Positions 16,041 through 24,094 of a stretch of DNA of 64,000 bases are shown one piece after another. Position 1 is the first letter of the stretch. Each line of letters opens with the position of its first letter. The stretch comes from JBLMYQ01 sp050260055. Lineage in GTDB: Bacteria; Bacillota; Clostridia; Acetivibrionales; UBA4821. The notes beneath the pieces were generated by a model. That model worked only from the letters and a program-made list of their open reading frames with translations, made no database searches and was not told where the DNA came from. Location: positions 1 to 64,000 of the forward strand of contig JBLNBO010000016.1 of assembly GCA_050260055.1 (NCBI GenBank), given 5' to 3'. The translations under genes and the position numbers were made by a program.

Positions 16041-17339
16041 TTGAACGATTATGAAACAGTGAATTTAGGAGATGAAATATATAATCTTATAAAAAATCTG
16101 TTTCCAATATGCAGAAGCATTACAGGAAATGGAGTCAGAGAAACTTTAGAAATAATAAAAAAGCATATGCCTATAACTGTATCTGAAATCCCTACAGGGG
16201 CTCAGGCTTTTGACTGGATAATCCCAAAAGAATGGAATATAAAAGATGCTTATGTAAAAAACTCAAAAGGTGAGAAAGTAATCGACTTTCAAAAAAACAA
16301 TCTTCATATTCTTAACTATAGTATTCCGGTGAATACAAGGATTGAATTGGATAAGCTGAAGGAACATCTATATACAATGGAAGAACATCCGGAGTGGATT
16401 CCTTATGTCACTTCATATTACAAGGAAAGATGGGGATTTTGTGTTTCTCAAAATCATTTAAATAAACTTGCCGAGGATACTTATGAGGTTGTTATTGATT
16501 CTTCACTGGAAAATGGTTCTTTAACATATGGTGAATTGCTTATTCCGGGGGAGACAAAAGAAGAAATACTTTTCTCTACATATATTTGTCATCCGTCAAT
16601 TTGCAATGACAATCTCACAGGAACAGGAATATTAACCTTTTTAGCCAAAGATTTGATGACTCGAAAAAACAAATATTCTTACAGATTTTTATTCATTCCC
16701 GAAACTATAGGTGCGATTGCATGGCTAAGTAAAAATGAGCACCTTGTAAGCAATATTAAATGCGGGCTGGTTGCTACGTGCTTAGGCGATCCGGGAGGTT
16801 ATACCTATCAAAAGACCAGAAAAGGGAATGCTTTTATTGATAAATTAGTTAAAAAAGTCTTGGATGAAGAAAAGACAGAATATATTATTAAGGATTTTGC
16901 TCCTTACGGGAGTGATGAAAGACAGTTTTCTTCGCCGGCATTTAATATGGAGATGGGTTCTTTGATGCGGACAATGTATGCATGTTTTCCGGAATATCAT
17001 ACTTCTGCTGACAATCTTGATTTTATTAAGGCGGATAAATTAGAAGAATCATTGGAGGCATATAAAAAAGTAGTTTATATCCTTGAAAATGATGAAACTT
17101 ATATGAATCTTAACCCAAAATGCGAGCCCCAGCTTGGAAGAAGAGGTTTATACAATACAGTTGGAGGAGCAAGAAAAACTCCCAAATTTAGTGAAGCAGT
17201 ATTTTGGATTTTAAATCAGTCAGATGGAGAAAACTCGCTTTTAGATGTTTCAATCCGCTCAGGAATTGACTTTCAAGAAATAAGGGCAGCAGCAGACGCG
17301 CTTCTAGAAGTAGGCCTTCTTGCAAAAGCAGATAGATAG
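16041..17339 (+). CDS. Aminopeptidase-like (M28-type fold, DUF4910/DUF2172) protein, copy 2
   Basis: This 432-residue paralogue of the gene at 4743 has the same core: TYICHPSICNDNLTG (His184, Asp190), IPETIGAIAWL, and EYHTSADNLDFI, all matching likely metal or catalytic positions in copy 1. The N-terminal FPICRSITGNGVRETL is the usual opening of this family. The C-terminal 60 residues form a winged-helix-like domain (ILNQSDGENSLLDVSIRSG). The start is TTG 16041 after GGGGAGAG. The best-known homologues are structural-genomics proteins from polysaccharide loci with no proven reaction. It follows the ACP-AAC(3) gene by 22 bp and precedes the SpsF-like gene by 9 bp. Confidence 0.85.
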   Translation: MNDYETVNLGDEIYNLIKNLFPICRSITGNGVRETLEIIKKHMPITVSEIPTGAQAFDWIIPKEWNIKDAYVKNSKGEKVIDFQKNNLHILNYSIPVNTRIELDKLKEHLYTMEEHPEWIPYVTSYYKERWGFCVSQNHLNKLAEDTYEVVIDSSLENGSLTYGELLIPGETKEEILFSTYICHPSICNDNLTGTGILTFLAKDLMTRKNKYSYRFLFIPETIGAIAWLSKNEHLVSNIKCGLVATCLGDPGGYTYQKTRKGNAFIDKLVKKVLDEEKTEYIIKDFAPYGSDERQFSSPAFNMEMGSLMRTMYACFPEYHTSADNLDFIKADKLEESLEAYKKVVYILENDETYMNLNPKCEPQLGRRGLYNTVGGARKTPKFSEAVFWILNQSDGENSLLDVSIRSGIDFQEIRAAADALLEVGLLAKADR

Positions 17340-17348
17340 GAGAAGAAT

Positions 17349-18119
17349 ATGAGTAGTATTGCGATTGTTCAGGCTAGAATGGGTTCATCAAGATTTTACG
17401 GAAAAGTATTAAAAGAGATTTGCGGAAAAACAATTATCGAGCATATAGTTTATAGATTAAAACAGGTGCAGAAGATAGACAAGGTTGTTCTTGCTACAAG
17501 CTCAACGGAAAAGGATAATCCAATTGAGGAATTGTGCAAAAACAAGGGAATTCCTTTTTTTAGAGGTTCAGAAAGCGATGTTTTAGATAGGTTTTATCAA
17601 GCGGCAAAGCATTTTGGAGCTAAGAATGGAGATACAATAATAAGAATCACAGGGGACTGTCCACTAATTGACCCTAAAATTGTAGATGAAATAATTAAAA
17701 TGTTTATCGAAAGGGATTCTGATTATGGAGCAAATGTTAATCCACCGACCTTTCCGGATGGGCTTGACACTGAAGTGATGAAGTTTTCAACTTTGGAAAA
17801 GTCTTGGAAAGAAGCCAAACTATTATCTGAAAGAGAGCATGTTACACTGCATATTAGGAATCATCCGGAAATCTTTTCGATATCAAATTATGTTAGTGAT
17901 ATTGATTATTCAGATTTGAGGTGGACCTTGGATGAATCGGAGGATTTTGAGGTAATAAAGGCGATATATGAAAATCTCTATACAGAAGATAAGGTGTTTT
18001 TAATGGATGATATTTTAAAACTGCTTGAAAGAAAAAAAGAGATAACTGAAATTAACAAAAAATTTATGCGTAATGAAGGGCTGATTAAATCCTTAATGAA
18101 TGATAAAGAGGTAGAATAG
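17349..18119 (+). CDS. SpsF/PseF-like cytidylyltransferase
   Basis: This 256-residue nucleotidyltransferase should activate a nonulosonic acid (or similar sugar) with CTP. The N-terminal nucleotide-binding stretch AIVQARMGSSRFYGKVLKEI matches the SpsF/KdsB family, though RFYGK replaces the common RLPGK. RITGDCPLIDP (about 99-109) and WTLDESEDFEV are also conserved. It is the only cytidylyltransferase in the island, so it is the best candidate for CMP-pseudaminate synthase (PseF role). Its stop TAG shares one base with the GTG start of the next gene, so the cytidylyltransferase, aldo/keto reductase and aminotransferase genes form a tight unit. Confidence 0.88.
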   Translation: MSSIAIVQARMGSSRFYGKVLKEICGKTIIEHIVYRLKQVQKIDKVVLATSSTEKDNPIEELCKNKGIPFFRGSESDVLDRFYQAAKHFGAKNGDTIIRITGDCPLIDPKIVDEIIKMFIERDSDYGANVNPPTFPDGLDTEVMKFSTLEKSWKEAKLLSEREHVTLHIRNHPEIFSISNYVSDIDYSDLRWTLDESEDFEVIKAIYENLYTEDKVFLMDDILKLLERKKEITEINKKFMRNEGLIKSLMNDKEVE

Positions 18120-19042
18120 TGACCAAAGCTAATTCTGAACAGATTGAAGCAACAATATCTAAAATAGGACTTGGGACAGTCCAATTCGGGCTTGATTATG
18201 GCTTTACAAAGAAAAAAACACAGGACGAGGTTGATGAGATTCTTGCTTTTGCTGATAAAAATGGGGTGACACTATTAGATACTGCCCGTAGTTATGGAGA
18301 CAGCGAAGAAAAGATTGGTAAGTTTATCTCAAAAAATAGCAATAAATTTGTAATTGCAACAAAGCTTGAAAAAATTAATTATGAAGAATCTCAGAATAAA
18401 AATCAGTTAAAATCCAAAGTTTATTCATCCCTTGAAAAATCTTTACATAGTTTGAATGTTAAATCTATAGATATACTTCAGCTGCACCAGACAGAAGAGT
18501 TTGTATTAGACAATCCAATTCTATGGGATATTCTTGCGCAGGCTAAATTTGAAAAGCTTATTAAGAATTTAGGAATATCAGTTTATGAAGAAAAGGAAAC
18601 TATTAAAGCAATTGAATCTTTTGGAAGCCTAATAGATTTTATTCAAATTCCTTATAATATATTTGACAGGCGTTTTGAAAAAATTAAAGAGATATTTGTG
18701 GAGAAGGGTATTAAAACAATAAGCAGATCTGCCTTTTTAAAAGGGGTAATAGCTTGCAAAGAATCAGATTTGCCTGAAGAACTTTTTGGATTAATGCCAT
18801 ACAAAAGAGCATTAAAGGGTTATGCGGACAATCTTTCAATGCGAATTGAAGAACTAGCGCTTCTCTATGTGTATAATAAAAACTTTATCAATGCAACTAT
18901 ATTGGGGATAAATTCAGTTAAAGAGCTGGAATCTAATCTTGATACAATTGAAAAGCATCAAGATAAGAAGATTGAAAACTTTTCGGATATTGAAGTAAAA
19001 GATTTAAGGCTTATAGACCCGCGAAAGTGGACAAGTATTTGA
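18119..19042 (+). CDS. Aldo/keto reductase
   Basis: This 307-residue AKR-fold oxidoreductase keeps the catalytic tetrad: Asp in TLLDTARSYG, Tyr in RSYGDSE, Lys in IATKLEK and His in LQLHQTEE. GLGTVQFGLDYG opens the barrel. AKRs of this type are frequent beside SpsF and class III aminotransferase genes in spore-coat, flagellar and surface polysaccharide loci, where they may reduce a keto-sugar. The start is GTG 18119, overlapping the upstream stop by 1 bp. The substrate is unknown. Confidence 0.9.
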   Translation: MTKANSEQIEATISKIGLGTVQFGLDYGFTKKKTQDEVDEILAFADKNGVTLLDTARSYGDSEEKIGKFISKNSNKFVIATKLEKINYEESQNKNQLKSKVYSSLEKSLHSLNVKSIDILQLHQTEEFVLDNPILWDILAQAKFEKLIKNLGISVYEEKETIKAIESFGSLIDFIQIPYNIFDRRFEKIKEIFVEKGIKTISRSAFLKGVIACKESDLPEELFGLMPYKRALKGYADNLSMRIEELALLYVYNKNFINATILGINSVKELESNLDTIEKHQDKKIENFSDIEVKDLRLIDPRKWTSI

Positions 19043-19057
19043 CCCTTCCCCTTCTAG

Positions 19058-19088
19058 CTTCCCTCTCCCATAAAATAGGCGAGGGAAG
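19058..19088. repeat. CCCTC/GAGGG hairpin, degenerate repeat family member 1
   Basis: CTTCCCTC (19058-19065) pairs with GAGGGAAG (19081-19088), with two more C-G pairs inside. It lies between the aldo/keto reductase stop and the aminotransferase ribosome site. Similar CCCTC-led inverted repeats occur at 39121, 46013 and 48451, so it may be a remnant of a small palindromic element. It has no T-run and is not a strong terminator. Confidence 0.45.
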
Positions 19089-19128
19089 AATTAGGCAGGC
19101 AGGGAGTATATTAAAGGAGGTAGTTAAT

Positions 19129-20424
19129 ATGAAAAATTATCAAAAAAGCAATGAATTATTAGAAAGAGCCAAGGCAGTTACACCTGTGGCTGCACAGACT
19201 TACAGCAAGAGTTATAGGTATTTTTGTGAAGGGAATTCTCCTTTGTTTTTAGAAGAGGGCGATGGATGCTATGTCTGGGATGTAGACGGAAATAGATTTG
19301 TTGATTTTATATGTGCCTTGGGTGCAATTACCGTAGGATACAATGATAAAAGAGTAAATAAAGCAGTAATGAGACAGCTTGAAAAAGGTATTTCTTTTTC
19401 ACAGCCGACAGAGATTGAAGTAGAATTGGCAGAGAAGCTGATTGATGTCATTCCTTGTGCTGAAATGGTCAAGTTTGTTAAGAATGGCTCTGATGCAACC
19501 GCGTCAGCTATAAGACTTGCAAGAGCATATACAGGAAGAGAAATGTTTGCTGTTTGCGGCTATCATGGAATGGATGATTGGTATATTGCCACAACAGAGA
19601 ATAAGCTTGGTGTTCCAAAGTGTGTTACAAAGCTAGGAATAAATTTTGAATATAACAATATTGAATCATTAAAGAAGATATTTGATGAAAACCCTAAAAA
19701 AATTGCAGCAGTAATACTAGAGCCTATTCAAGCTAATGGACCTGATAAAGGGTTTTTAGAAGAAGTTGCAGAATTGGCAGATAAAAATGGTGCTATCCTG
19801 ATTTTCGATGAAGTTGTTTCTGGTTTTAGATATGCTTTAGGTGGAGCATCTGAAATGTACAATATCGTTCCTGATCTTGCTGCTATAGGTAAAGGCATGG
19901 GAAATGGTTTGCCGATTTCTGCTGTTGTAGGGAAAAAAGATATATTAGAGATTATCGAAACAAAAAATGTATTTATTTCAACTACTTTTGGCGGAGAAGC
20001 TCTTTCCCTGGCGGGTGCGTTAGAAACCATCAATATTCTTGAGCAGCCGGGAGTTTATCACGAAATCTGGCGTCTTGGCGAAATTATGCTTGAGGGATTA
20101 AGAAAGAACGTAGCAAAATATGGACTTAATGATGTAATTAAAGTAACTGGTCTCGCGCCTCACGGTGGAGTAACTTTTGAAGGTAAAGGAAAGCTTGATT
20201 ATCTTGATACACAATCGGTTTTCTTACAAAGAATGGTTGAAAACGGAATTCTTACTCTTGGAATAAACAACTTAAGTACAGCACATACAGAAAAAGAAAT
20301 AAAAATGTTTGTAGATTCTTCTGAGCAAGCAATGCAGGATGTTAAGAGAGCTATTGAACAGGATTCATTAGAGGGGATATTAAGGGGGAAGAAAGTTAAT
20401 CCTGTATTTAAACGCAACAAATAG
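19129..20424 (+). CDS. Class III aminotransferase (GSA-aminomutase-like)
   Basis: This 431-residue PLP enzyme resembles glutamate-1-semialdehyde aminomutase. Landmarks are KNGSDATASAIRLARAYTGR, GYHGMDDWYI, the Asp in IFDEVVSGFR and the PLP lysine in AIGKGMGNGLPISAV. In surface-sugar loci such proteins probably aminate a keto-sugar or act on a side-chain precursor rather than in haem synthesis; no hem genes are near. The start is ATG 19129, behind AAAGGAGG at 19113-19120; the open frame extends further upstream to 19027 but would overlap the AKR gene. A structured repeat begins two bases after its stop. Confidence 0.9.
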   Translation: MKNYQKSNELLERAKAVTPVAAQTYSKSYRYFCEGNSPLFLEEGDGCYVWDVDGNRFVDFICALGAITVGYNDKRVNKAVMRQLEKGISFSQPTEIEVELAEKLIDVIPCAEMVKFVKNGSDATASAIRLARAYTGREMFAVCGYHGMDDWYIATTENKLGVPKCVTKLGINFEYNNIESLKKIFDENPKKIAAVILEPIQANGPDKGFLEEVAELADKNGAILIFDEVVSGFRYALGGASEMYNIVPDLAAIGKGMGNGLPISAVVGKKDILEIIETKNVFISTTFGGEALSLAGALETINILEQPGVYHEIWRLGEIMLEGLRKNVAKYGLNDVIKVTGLAPHGGVTFEGKGKLDYLDTQSVFLQRMVENGILTLGINNLSTAHTEKEIKMFVDSSEQAMQDVKRAIEQDSLEGILRGKKVNPVFKRNK

Positions 20425-20425
20425 G

Positions 20426-20551
20426 CTAAAAATCGTGATATACTTCGTTCTACTGTGTCAGCCTTCATCAATAAACTGCTCACATATAAAGAATATGCTG
20501 CGCTTTTATTGATTTGTCTTCCTTGTACAACTCGTATCTGACGATTTTTAG
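20426..20551 (+). repeat. Structured intergenic repeat element, copy A
   Basis: The 126-nt element begins two bases after the aminotransferase stop. The outer stem is 11 bp (20426-20436 with 20541-20551, TAAAAATCGT/ACGATTTTTA core). The inner stem is 9 bp (ATCAATAAA 20467-20475 with TTTATTGAT 20505-20513), and an apical CATAT/ATATG hairpin lies at 20483-20497. It shares GTGATA, TTCG, ACTGTGT, GCTCA, CGCTT, CCTTGT and TCTGAC with copy B at 48271, in the same order. Stem sequences differ between copies, but pairing is preserved. Confidence 0.8.
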
Positions 20552-20602
20552 AGATTTACCGATAATTTGCAGGTATTAAATTATAAAATAGATGGAGGCC
20601 TT

Positions 20603-21046
20603 ATGATTTTCAGAAGAGCTACAATAGAAGATTGCAATCTGCTTTTTGAATGGGCGAATGAGCCAGCTGTGAGGCAGAACTCTTTTAACAGCGAAAAAAT
20701 AAAATACGAAGACCATGTAAAATGGTTTGAAAATAAAATTAGTTCGCCAAACTGTTTGATATTCATTTGTGAGGATGAAGGGAAGCCGGTTGGCCAAATC
20801 AGAATTGAGAAAGAAGAGAATCAAGGGCTTATAAATTTCAGCGTTGATGGGAATTGCAGGGGAAAAGGCTATGGTAAAAAGATGCTGGAGGATATAGGAG
20901 AAGCTTTAATTCAAGAAAAATCAGGGGTTACCGAACTTGTTGGAAGGGTAAAACCAGAGAATACTGCTTCAAGGAAGGCCTTTGAAGGTGCAAGGTACAG
21001 TAAAATTGAACTTTCTGAGTTTATAGAATACAATAAAAAAGTATAA
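20603..21046 (+). CDS. PseH-like GNAT N-acetyltransferase
   Basis: This 147-residue GNAT enzyme has the acetyl-CoA loop NCRGKGYGKKML (about residues 85-96) and the C-terminal RVKPENTASRKAFEGARY. Its length and position next to pseI/pseG/pseC-like genes suggest that it N-acetylates UDP-4-amino-4,6-dideoxy-AltNAc, the PseH step. GGAGG at 20594-20598 supports ATG 20603; an upstream in-frame TTG at 20567 lacks a ribosome site. The next gene follows closely. The family is secure; the exact substrate is inferred. Confidence 0.85.
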   Translation: MIFRRATIEDCNLLFEWANEPAVRQNSFNSEKIKYEDHVKWFENKISSPNCLIFICEDEGKPVGQIRIEKEENQGLINFSVDGNCRGKGYGKKMLEDIGEALIQEKSGVTELVGRVKPENTASRKAFEGARYSKIELSEFIEYNKKV

Positions 21047-21060
21047 AGTTGGGGTCATCA

Positions 21061-21900
21061 ATGGCGTCTGTAGTATTTATATCTGCGATAATTTCTGCTT
21101 ATGCGGGTAGCATCACTAAATCAATTACTAATGATAAGTACAATCCGGGAGCTTATACGCTGATATTTGCTGAATGTGCAAGCATAATGTTTTTTATTAT
21201 TGCATTGTTTCAAATTCCAACCAAAATTTCTTTGGACCCTATTGCTTGGATATGTTTTTGCGGCACAGGAATTATCTTTAGCCTTTCAAACATTGAAACG
21301 TTTAAGGCATTTGAGACCATAGATTATTCTCTTTGTTCAATCATATATAGAGTAAATATAATTGTTTCCGTTATACTTTCGTTTTTTTTGTTTAATGATA
21401 AACTTGGAAGTTTGAATATAATAGGAATATTTTTAATATTATTAGGAAGTTCGGTTGCTTTATATGATGGGAAAAAGAAAAACTTTTTATCTATTGGAGC
21501 AATCCATGCTTTAGCTTCGGGTGTATTGGTTGGAATAGCTGTAATTTTAAACAAATATGTACTTGAAGTGCTTCCTGCTGCTATAGTATGTATAGGAAAT
21601 TATTTATTCCAAATTCCTTTTGTTATTAATAAAAAAACATTTAAGCAATCTATAGATATTGCTAAAACTTTTTCTTGGCAGATAATTTTATGGACAATGA
21701 TGCTTCCTTTTTCATGGGGAGGATATATGTTTGTGCTTAGTCGAGGGAATATCTCAGTAGTTCAACCAGTATACCAATCAGTACTTTTGATTGCACAAGT
21801 TATTTTAGGAATTATTATGCTAAAAGAAAATGAAAATATTTCTGTGAAGATGGTAGGGCTTTTACTTAACATAGCGGGAATATTATTCATAAATATTTAA
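21061..21900 (+). CDS. EamA/DMT-superfamily membrane transporter
   Basis: The 279-residue protein has about ten hydrophobic segments arranged as two similar halves, the EamA (drug/metabolite transporter) pattern. The first half ends near NIIGIFLILLGSSVALYDG and the second near VKMVGLLLNIAGILFI. Substrates of this superfamily range from amino acids to lipid-linked sugars. Within a cytoplasmic flagellin-glycosylation operon an exporter is not obviously required; uptake of a precursor or lipid-linked sugar movement are possibilities. The start is ATG 21061 with a GGGG tract upstream. No known partner such as ArnE/F is present. Confidence 0.85.
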   Translation: MASVVFISAIISAYAGSITKSITNDKYNPGAYTLIFAECASIMFFIIALFQIPTKISLDPIAWICFCGTGIIFSLSNIETFKAFETIDYSLCSIIYRVNIIVSVILSFFLFNDKLGSLNIIGIFLILLGSSVALYDGKKKNFLSIGAIHALASGVLVGIAVILNKYVLEVLPAAIVCIGNYLFQIPFVINKKTFKQSIDIAKTFSWQIILWTMMLPFSWGGYMFVLSRGNISVVQPVYQSVLLIAQVILGIIMLKENENISVKMVGLLLNIAGILFINI

Positions 21901-21991
21901 ATAAGAAGAAAGATAAATAGCTTGTAGAAAATAACTTTAGAATTTAGTTGTCAATTCTTTAATTACAAATTGGCTTGGAAGAGGTAGTTTT

Positions 21992-23041
21992 ATGAATAAA
22001 ATTATAGAAATAAAGAAAAGAATGATTGGACAAGGACATCCGGCATATATAATAGCTGAAATGTCTGCAAATCATGCAATGGAAATTGATAATGCCATAA
22101 AGATAATTCACCTTGCAAAGCAATCCGGAGCAGACTGCATAAAGATTCAAACATATACCGCAGATACCATAACACTAGATTCACGCAAAGAGTATTTTAT
22201 GATTAACGGCGGAACATGGGATGGCTATAACCTGCATGACCTTTATAAAGAAGCATTTACTCCTTGGGAATGGCAGAAGAGACTTAAAGAAGAAGCGGAC
22301 AAGGTTGGTATTGACTTCTTTTCAACACCGTTTGATTTATCGGCTGTCGATTTTCTTGAAGAATTGGGTGTAGAATTTTATAAAATAGCCTCGTTTGAAC
22401 TTACACAAGTTCCATTAATAAAATATGTTGCTTCAAAAGGCAAACCAATTATAATGTCAACCGGAATGGGAACACTTGAAGAGATTGCGGAAGCCGTAAA
22501 GGCGGTTGAAGCTGAGGGCAATAACAATTTATGCTTGCTCAGATGCTCAAGTGCTTACCCGGCTGTTCCGGATGATATGAATCTTAAAACAATTCAGGAT
22601 ATGTTTGAAAGGTTCGGAGTTCCGATTGGACTATCAGATCATTCATTAGGGTCTGTTGGAGCACTAACAGCGGTTGTTTTGGGAGCAAGTGTTATTGAAA
22701 AACATTTCTGTATAAGCCGTGAAATTAAAAATCCTGATTCCACATTTTCCATGGAGCCTCATGAATTCAAGCAAATGGTTGAGGATATAAGAACGGCGGA
22801 AAAAGCGATTGGCAAGGTTAATTATGAACTTACAGAAAGTGAAAAAGGCAATAGGATTTTCAGACAATCAATCTGGGTTGATAAAGATATTAAAAAAGGC
22901 GAGACCATAACAAAAGAGAATATCAGGGTTGCAAGACCAGGTTATGGTTTAGAGCCTAAATACTTTGAAGGTGTTCTCGGCAAAAGAGCCAAACAGGATT
23001 TGGAATTCGGAATGCCTTTGAATTGGGAGATGATTGAATAA
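21992..23041 (+). CDS. Pseudaminic acid synthase (PseI-like, NeuB family)
   Basis: The 349-residue enzyme condenses phosphoenolpyruvate with a 6-carbon diacetamido sugar to give the nine-carbon nonulosonic acid. The NeuB barrel (1-280) shows AEMSANHAMEI, KIQTYTADTITLD, PWEWQKRLKEEA, FFSTPFD, GLSDHSLG and EKHFCISREI, a pattern closer to PseI than to sialic (NeuB) or legionaminic (LegI) synthases. The C-terminal 65 residues form an SAF/antifreeze-like domain (SIWVDKDIKKGETIT, GYGLEPKYFEG). Its TAA stop directly abuts the ATG of the next gene (23042). This makes Pse or a close derivative the likely flagellar sugar. Confidence 0.92.
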   Translation: MNKIIEIKKRMIGQGHPAYIIAEMSANHAMEIDNAIKIIHLAKQSGADCIKIQTYTADTITLDSRKEYFMINGGTWDGYNLHDLYKEAFTPWEWQKRLKEEADKVGIDFFSTPFDLSAVDFLEELGVEFYKIASFELTQVPLIKYVASKGKPIIMSTGMGTLEEIAEAVKAVEAEGNNNLCLLRCSSAYPAVPDDMNLKTIQDMFERFGVPIGLSDHSLGSVGALTAVVLGASVIEKHFCISREIKNPDSTFSMEPHEFKQMVEDIRTAEKAIGKVNYELTESEKGNRIFRQSIWVDKDIKKGETITKENIRVARPGYGLEPKYFEGVLGKRAKQDLEFGMPLNWEMIE

Positions 23042-24049
23042 ATGCAGGCAATAGCTTTCCGGGTTGATGGCGGCCAAGGGGTAGGCATGGGACATATAAT
23101 AAGATGCAGTGCACTTGGCCAAGAGTTGAAAAGGATGGGCTGTGAGGTATTCTTTATAAGCGCGGTGGAAGAAGGAATTAACACCTTAAAGGAGCAAGGA
23201 TTCGAAGTCCTGTGCTTAAAAACAACTGAGACTAATATAAGTGAAACACTTAATTTTATTAATGATAAGCATGCTGATATTCTTATTGTCGATAGTTATA
23301 ATGTTTCACAGGATTATTTTGATAAATTAAAAAAAGATATAAGAAAACTTGTTTATATAGATGATGTGAATGCTTTTAATTACAATATAGATATCTTGAT
23401 AAATTACAGTATGAATACAAAAGAAATTGACTACAAAAACTTAGATAAAAGAGTAAAGCTTCTTCTGGGACCTCGGTATGCAATATTAAGAGAACAGTAT
23501 CAGAATATTCCTTCTCGAAAAGTGAGAGAAAATGTTTCGGAAATTATGCTTACAAGCGGGGCAACAGATAATTTCAATACAATTCCGCTTTTCCTTAAAG
23601 CAATATTAGATGACAACCAGCTTAGCAGTAAAAAGATACACGTTGTAATAGGAAACAGCTTTAATAATACGGAGGTTATTAAAGATATAGCATTAAAAAA
23701 TCGAAATATTATACTGCATCAAAATGTTTCTGACCTGTCAAATATTATGCTTTCCTCTGACCTTGCAATTTCCGCCGGAGGGAGTACCCTTTACGAACTG
23801 TGCGCATGCGGAATGCCGGCTTTATCATACATAATTGCAAAAAACCAAGAAAAATCGGTGCAGGCGCTAAATAAAGAAGGAATAATAGAATGTTTGGGCT
23901 GGTATGAAAAATTAACGACCAATATAATTGCAGAAAAAATTAAGTCAATATGTATAAATTATAAAAAACGACAAGAATTAAGCCTTAAGATGCAGAGCTT
24001 GGTTGATGGAAAAGGAGCCAAAAGAGCTGCAGAGGAAATTATTTTGTAA
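23042..24049 (+). CDS. UDP-diacetamido-trideoxy-altrose hydrolase (PseG-like)
   Basis: This 335-residue GT-B-fold hydrolase removes UDP from UDP-2,4-diacetamido-2,4,6-trideoxy-altropyranose before condensation by PseI. FRVDGGQGVGMGHIIRCSAL is the PseG N-terminal signature, including the catalytic His of GMGH. The C-terminal UDP-binding loop is ISAGGSTLYELCACGMP. The zero-base junction with pseI suggests translational coupling; here ribosome-site sequence lies inside the pseI end. A GC-rich imperfect hairpin lies after its stop (24054-24074). Confidence 0.92.
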   Translation: MQAIAFRVDGGQGVGMGHIIRCSALGQELKRMGCEVFFISAVEEGINTLKEQGFEVLCLKTTETNISETLNFINDKHADILIVDSYNVSQDYFDKLKKDIRKLVYIDDVNAFNYNIDILINYSMNTKEIDYKNLDKRVKLLLGPRYAILREQYQNIPSRKVRENVSEIMLTSGATDNFNTIPLFLKAILDDNQLSSKKIHVVIGNSFNNTEVIKDIALKNRNIILHQNVSDLSNIMLSSDLAISAGGSTLYELCACGMPALSYIIAKNQEKSVQALNKEGIIECLGWYEKLTTNIIAEKIKSICINYKKRQELSLKMQSLVDGKGAKRAAEEIIL

Positions 24050-24094
24050 TAAAGGGCGGCTTGGCGAGCAGCCCAGTACGAGGAGACGATGTTT

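Noticed and set aside
19027..19128. Upstream extension of the class III aminotransferase
   Set aside because: It would overlap the aldo/keto reductase gene and span a hairpin; AAAGGAGG sits just before ATG 19129.
24054..24074. GC-rich hairpin (GGGCGGCT/AGCAGCCC, one mismatch) between pseG- and pseC-like genes
   Set aside because: There is no T-run, it is short and has a mismatch; it is probably incidental or a minor processing site, so not listed as a terminator.
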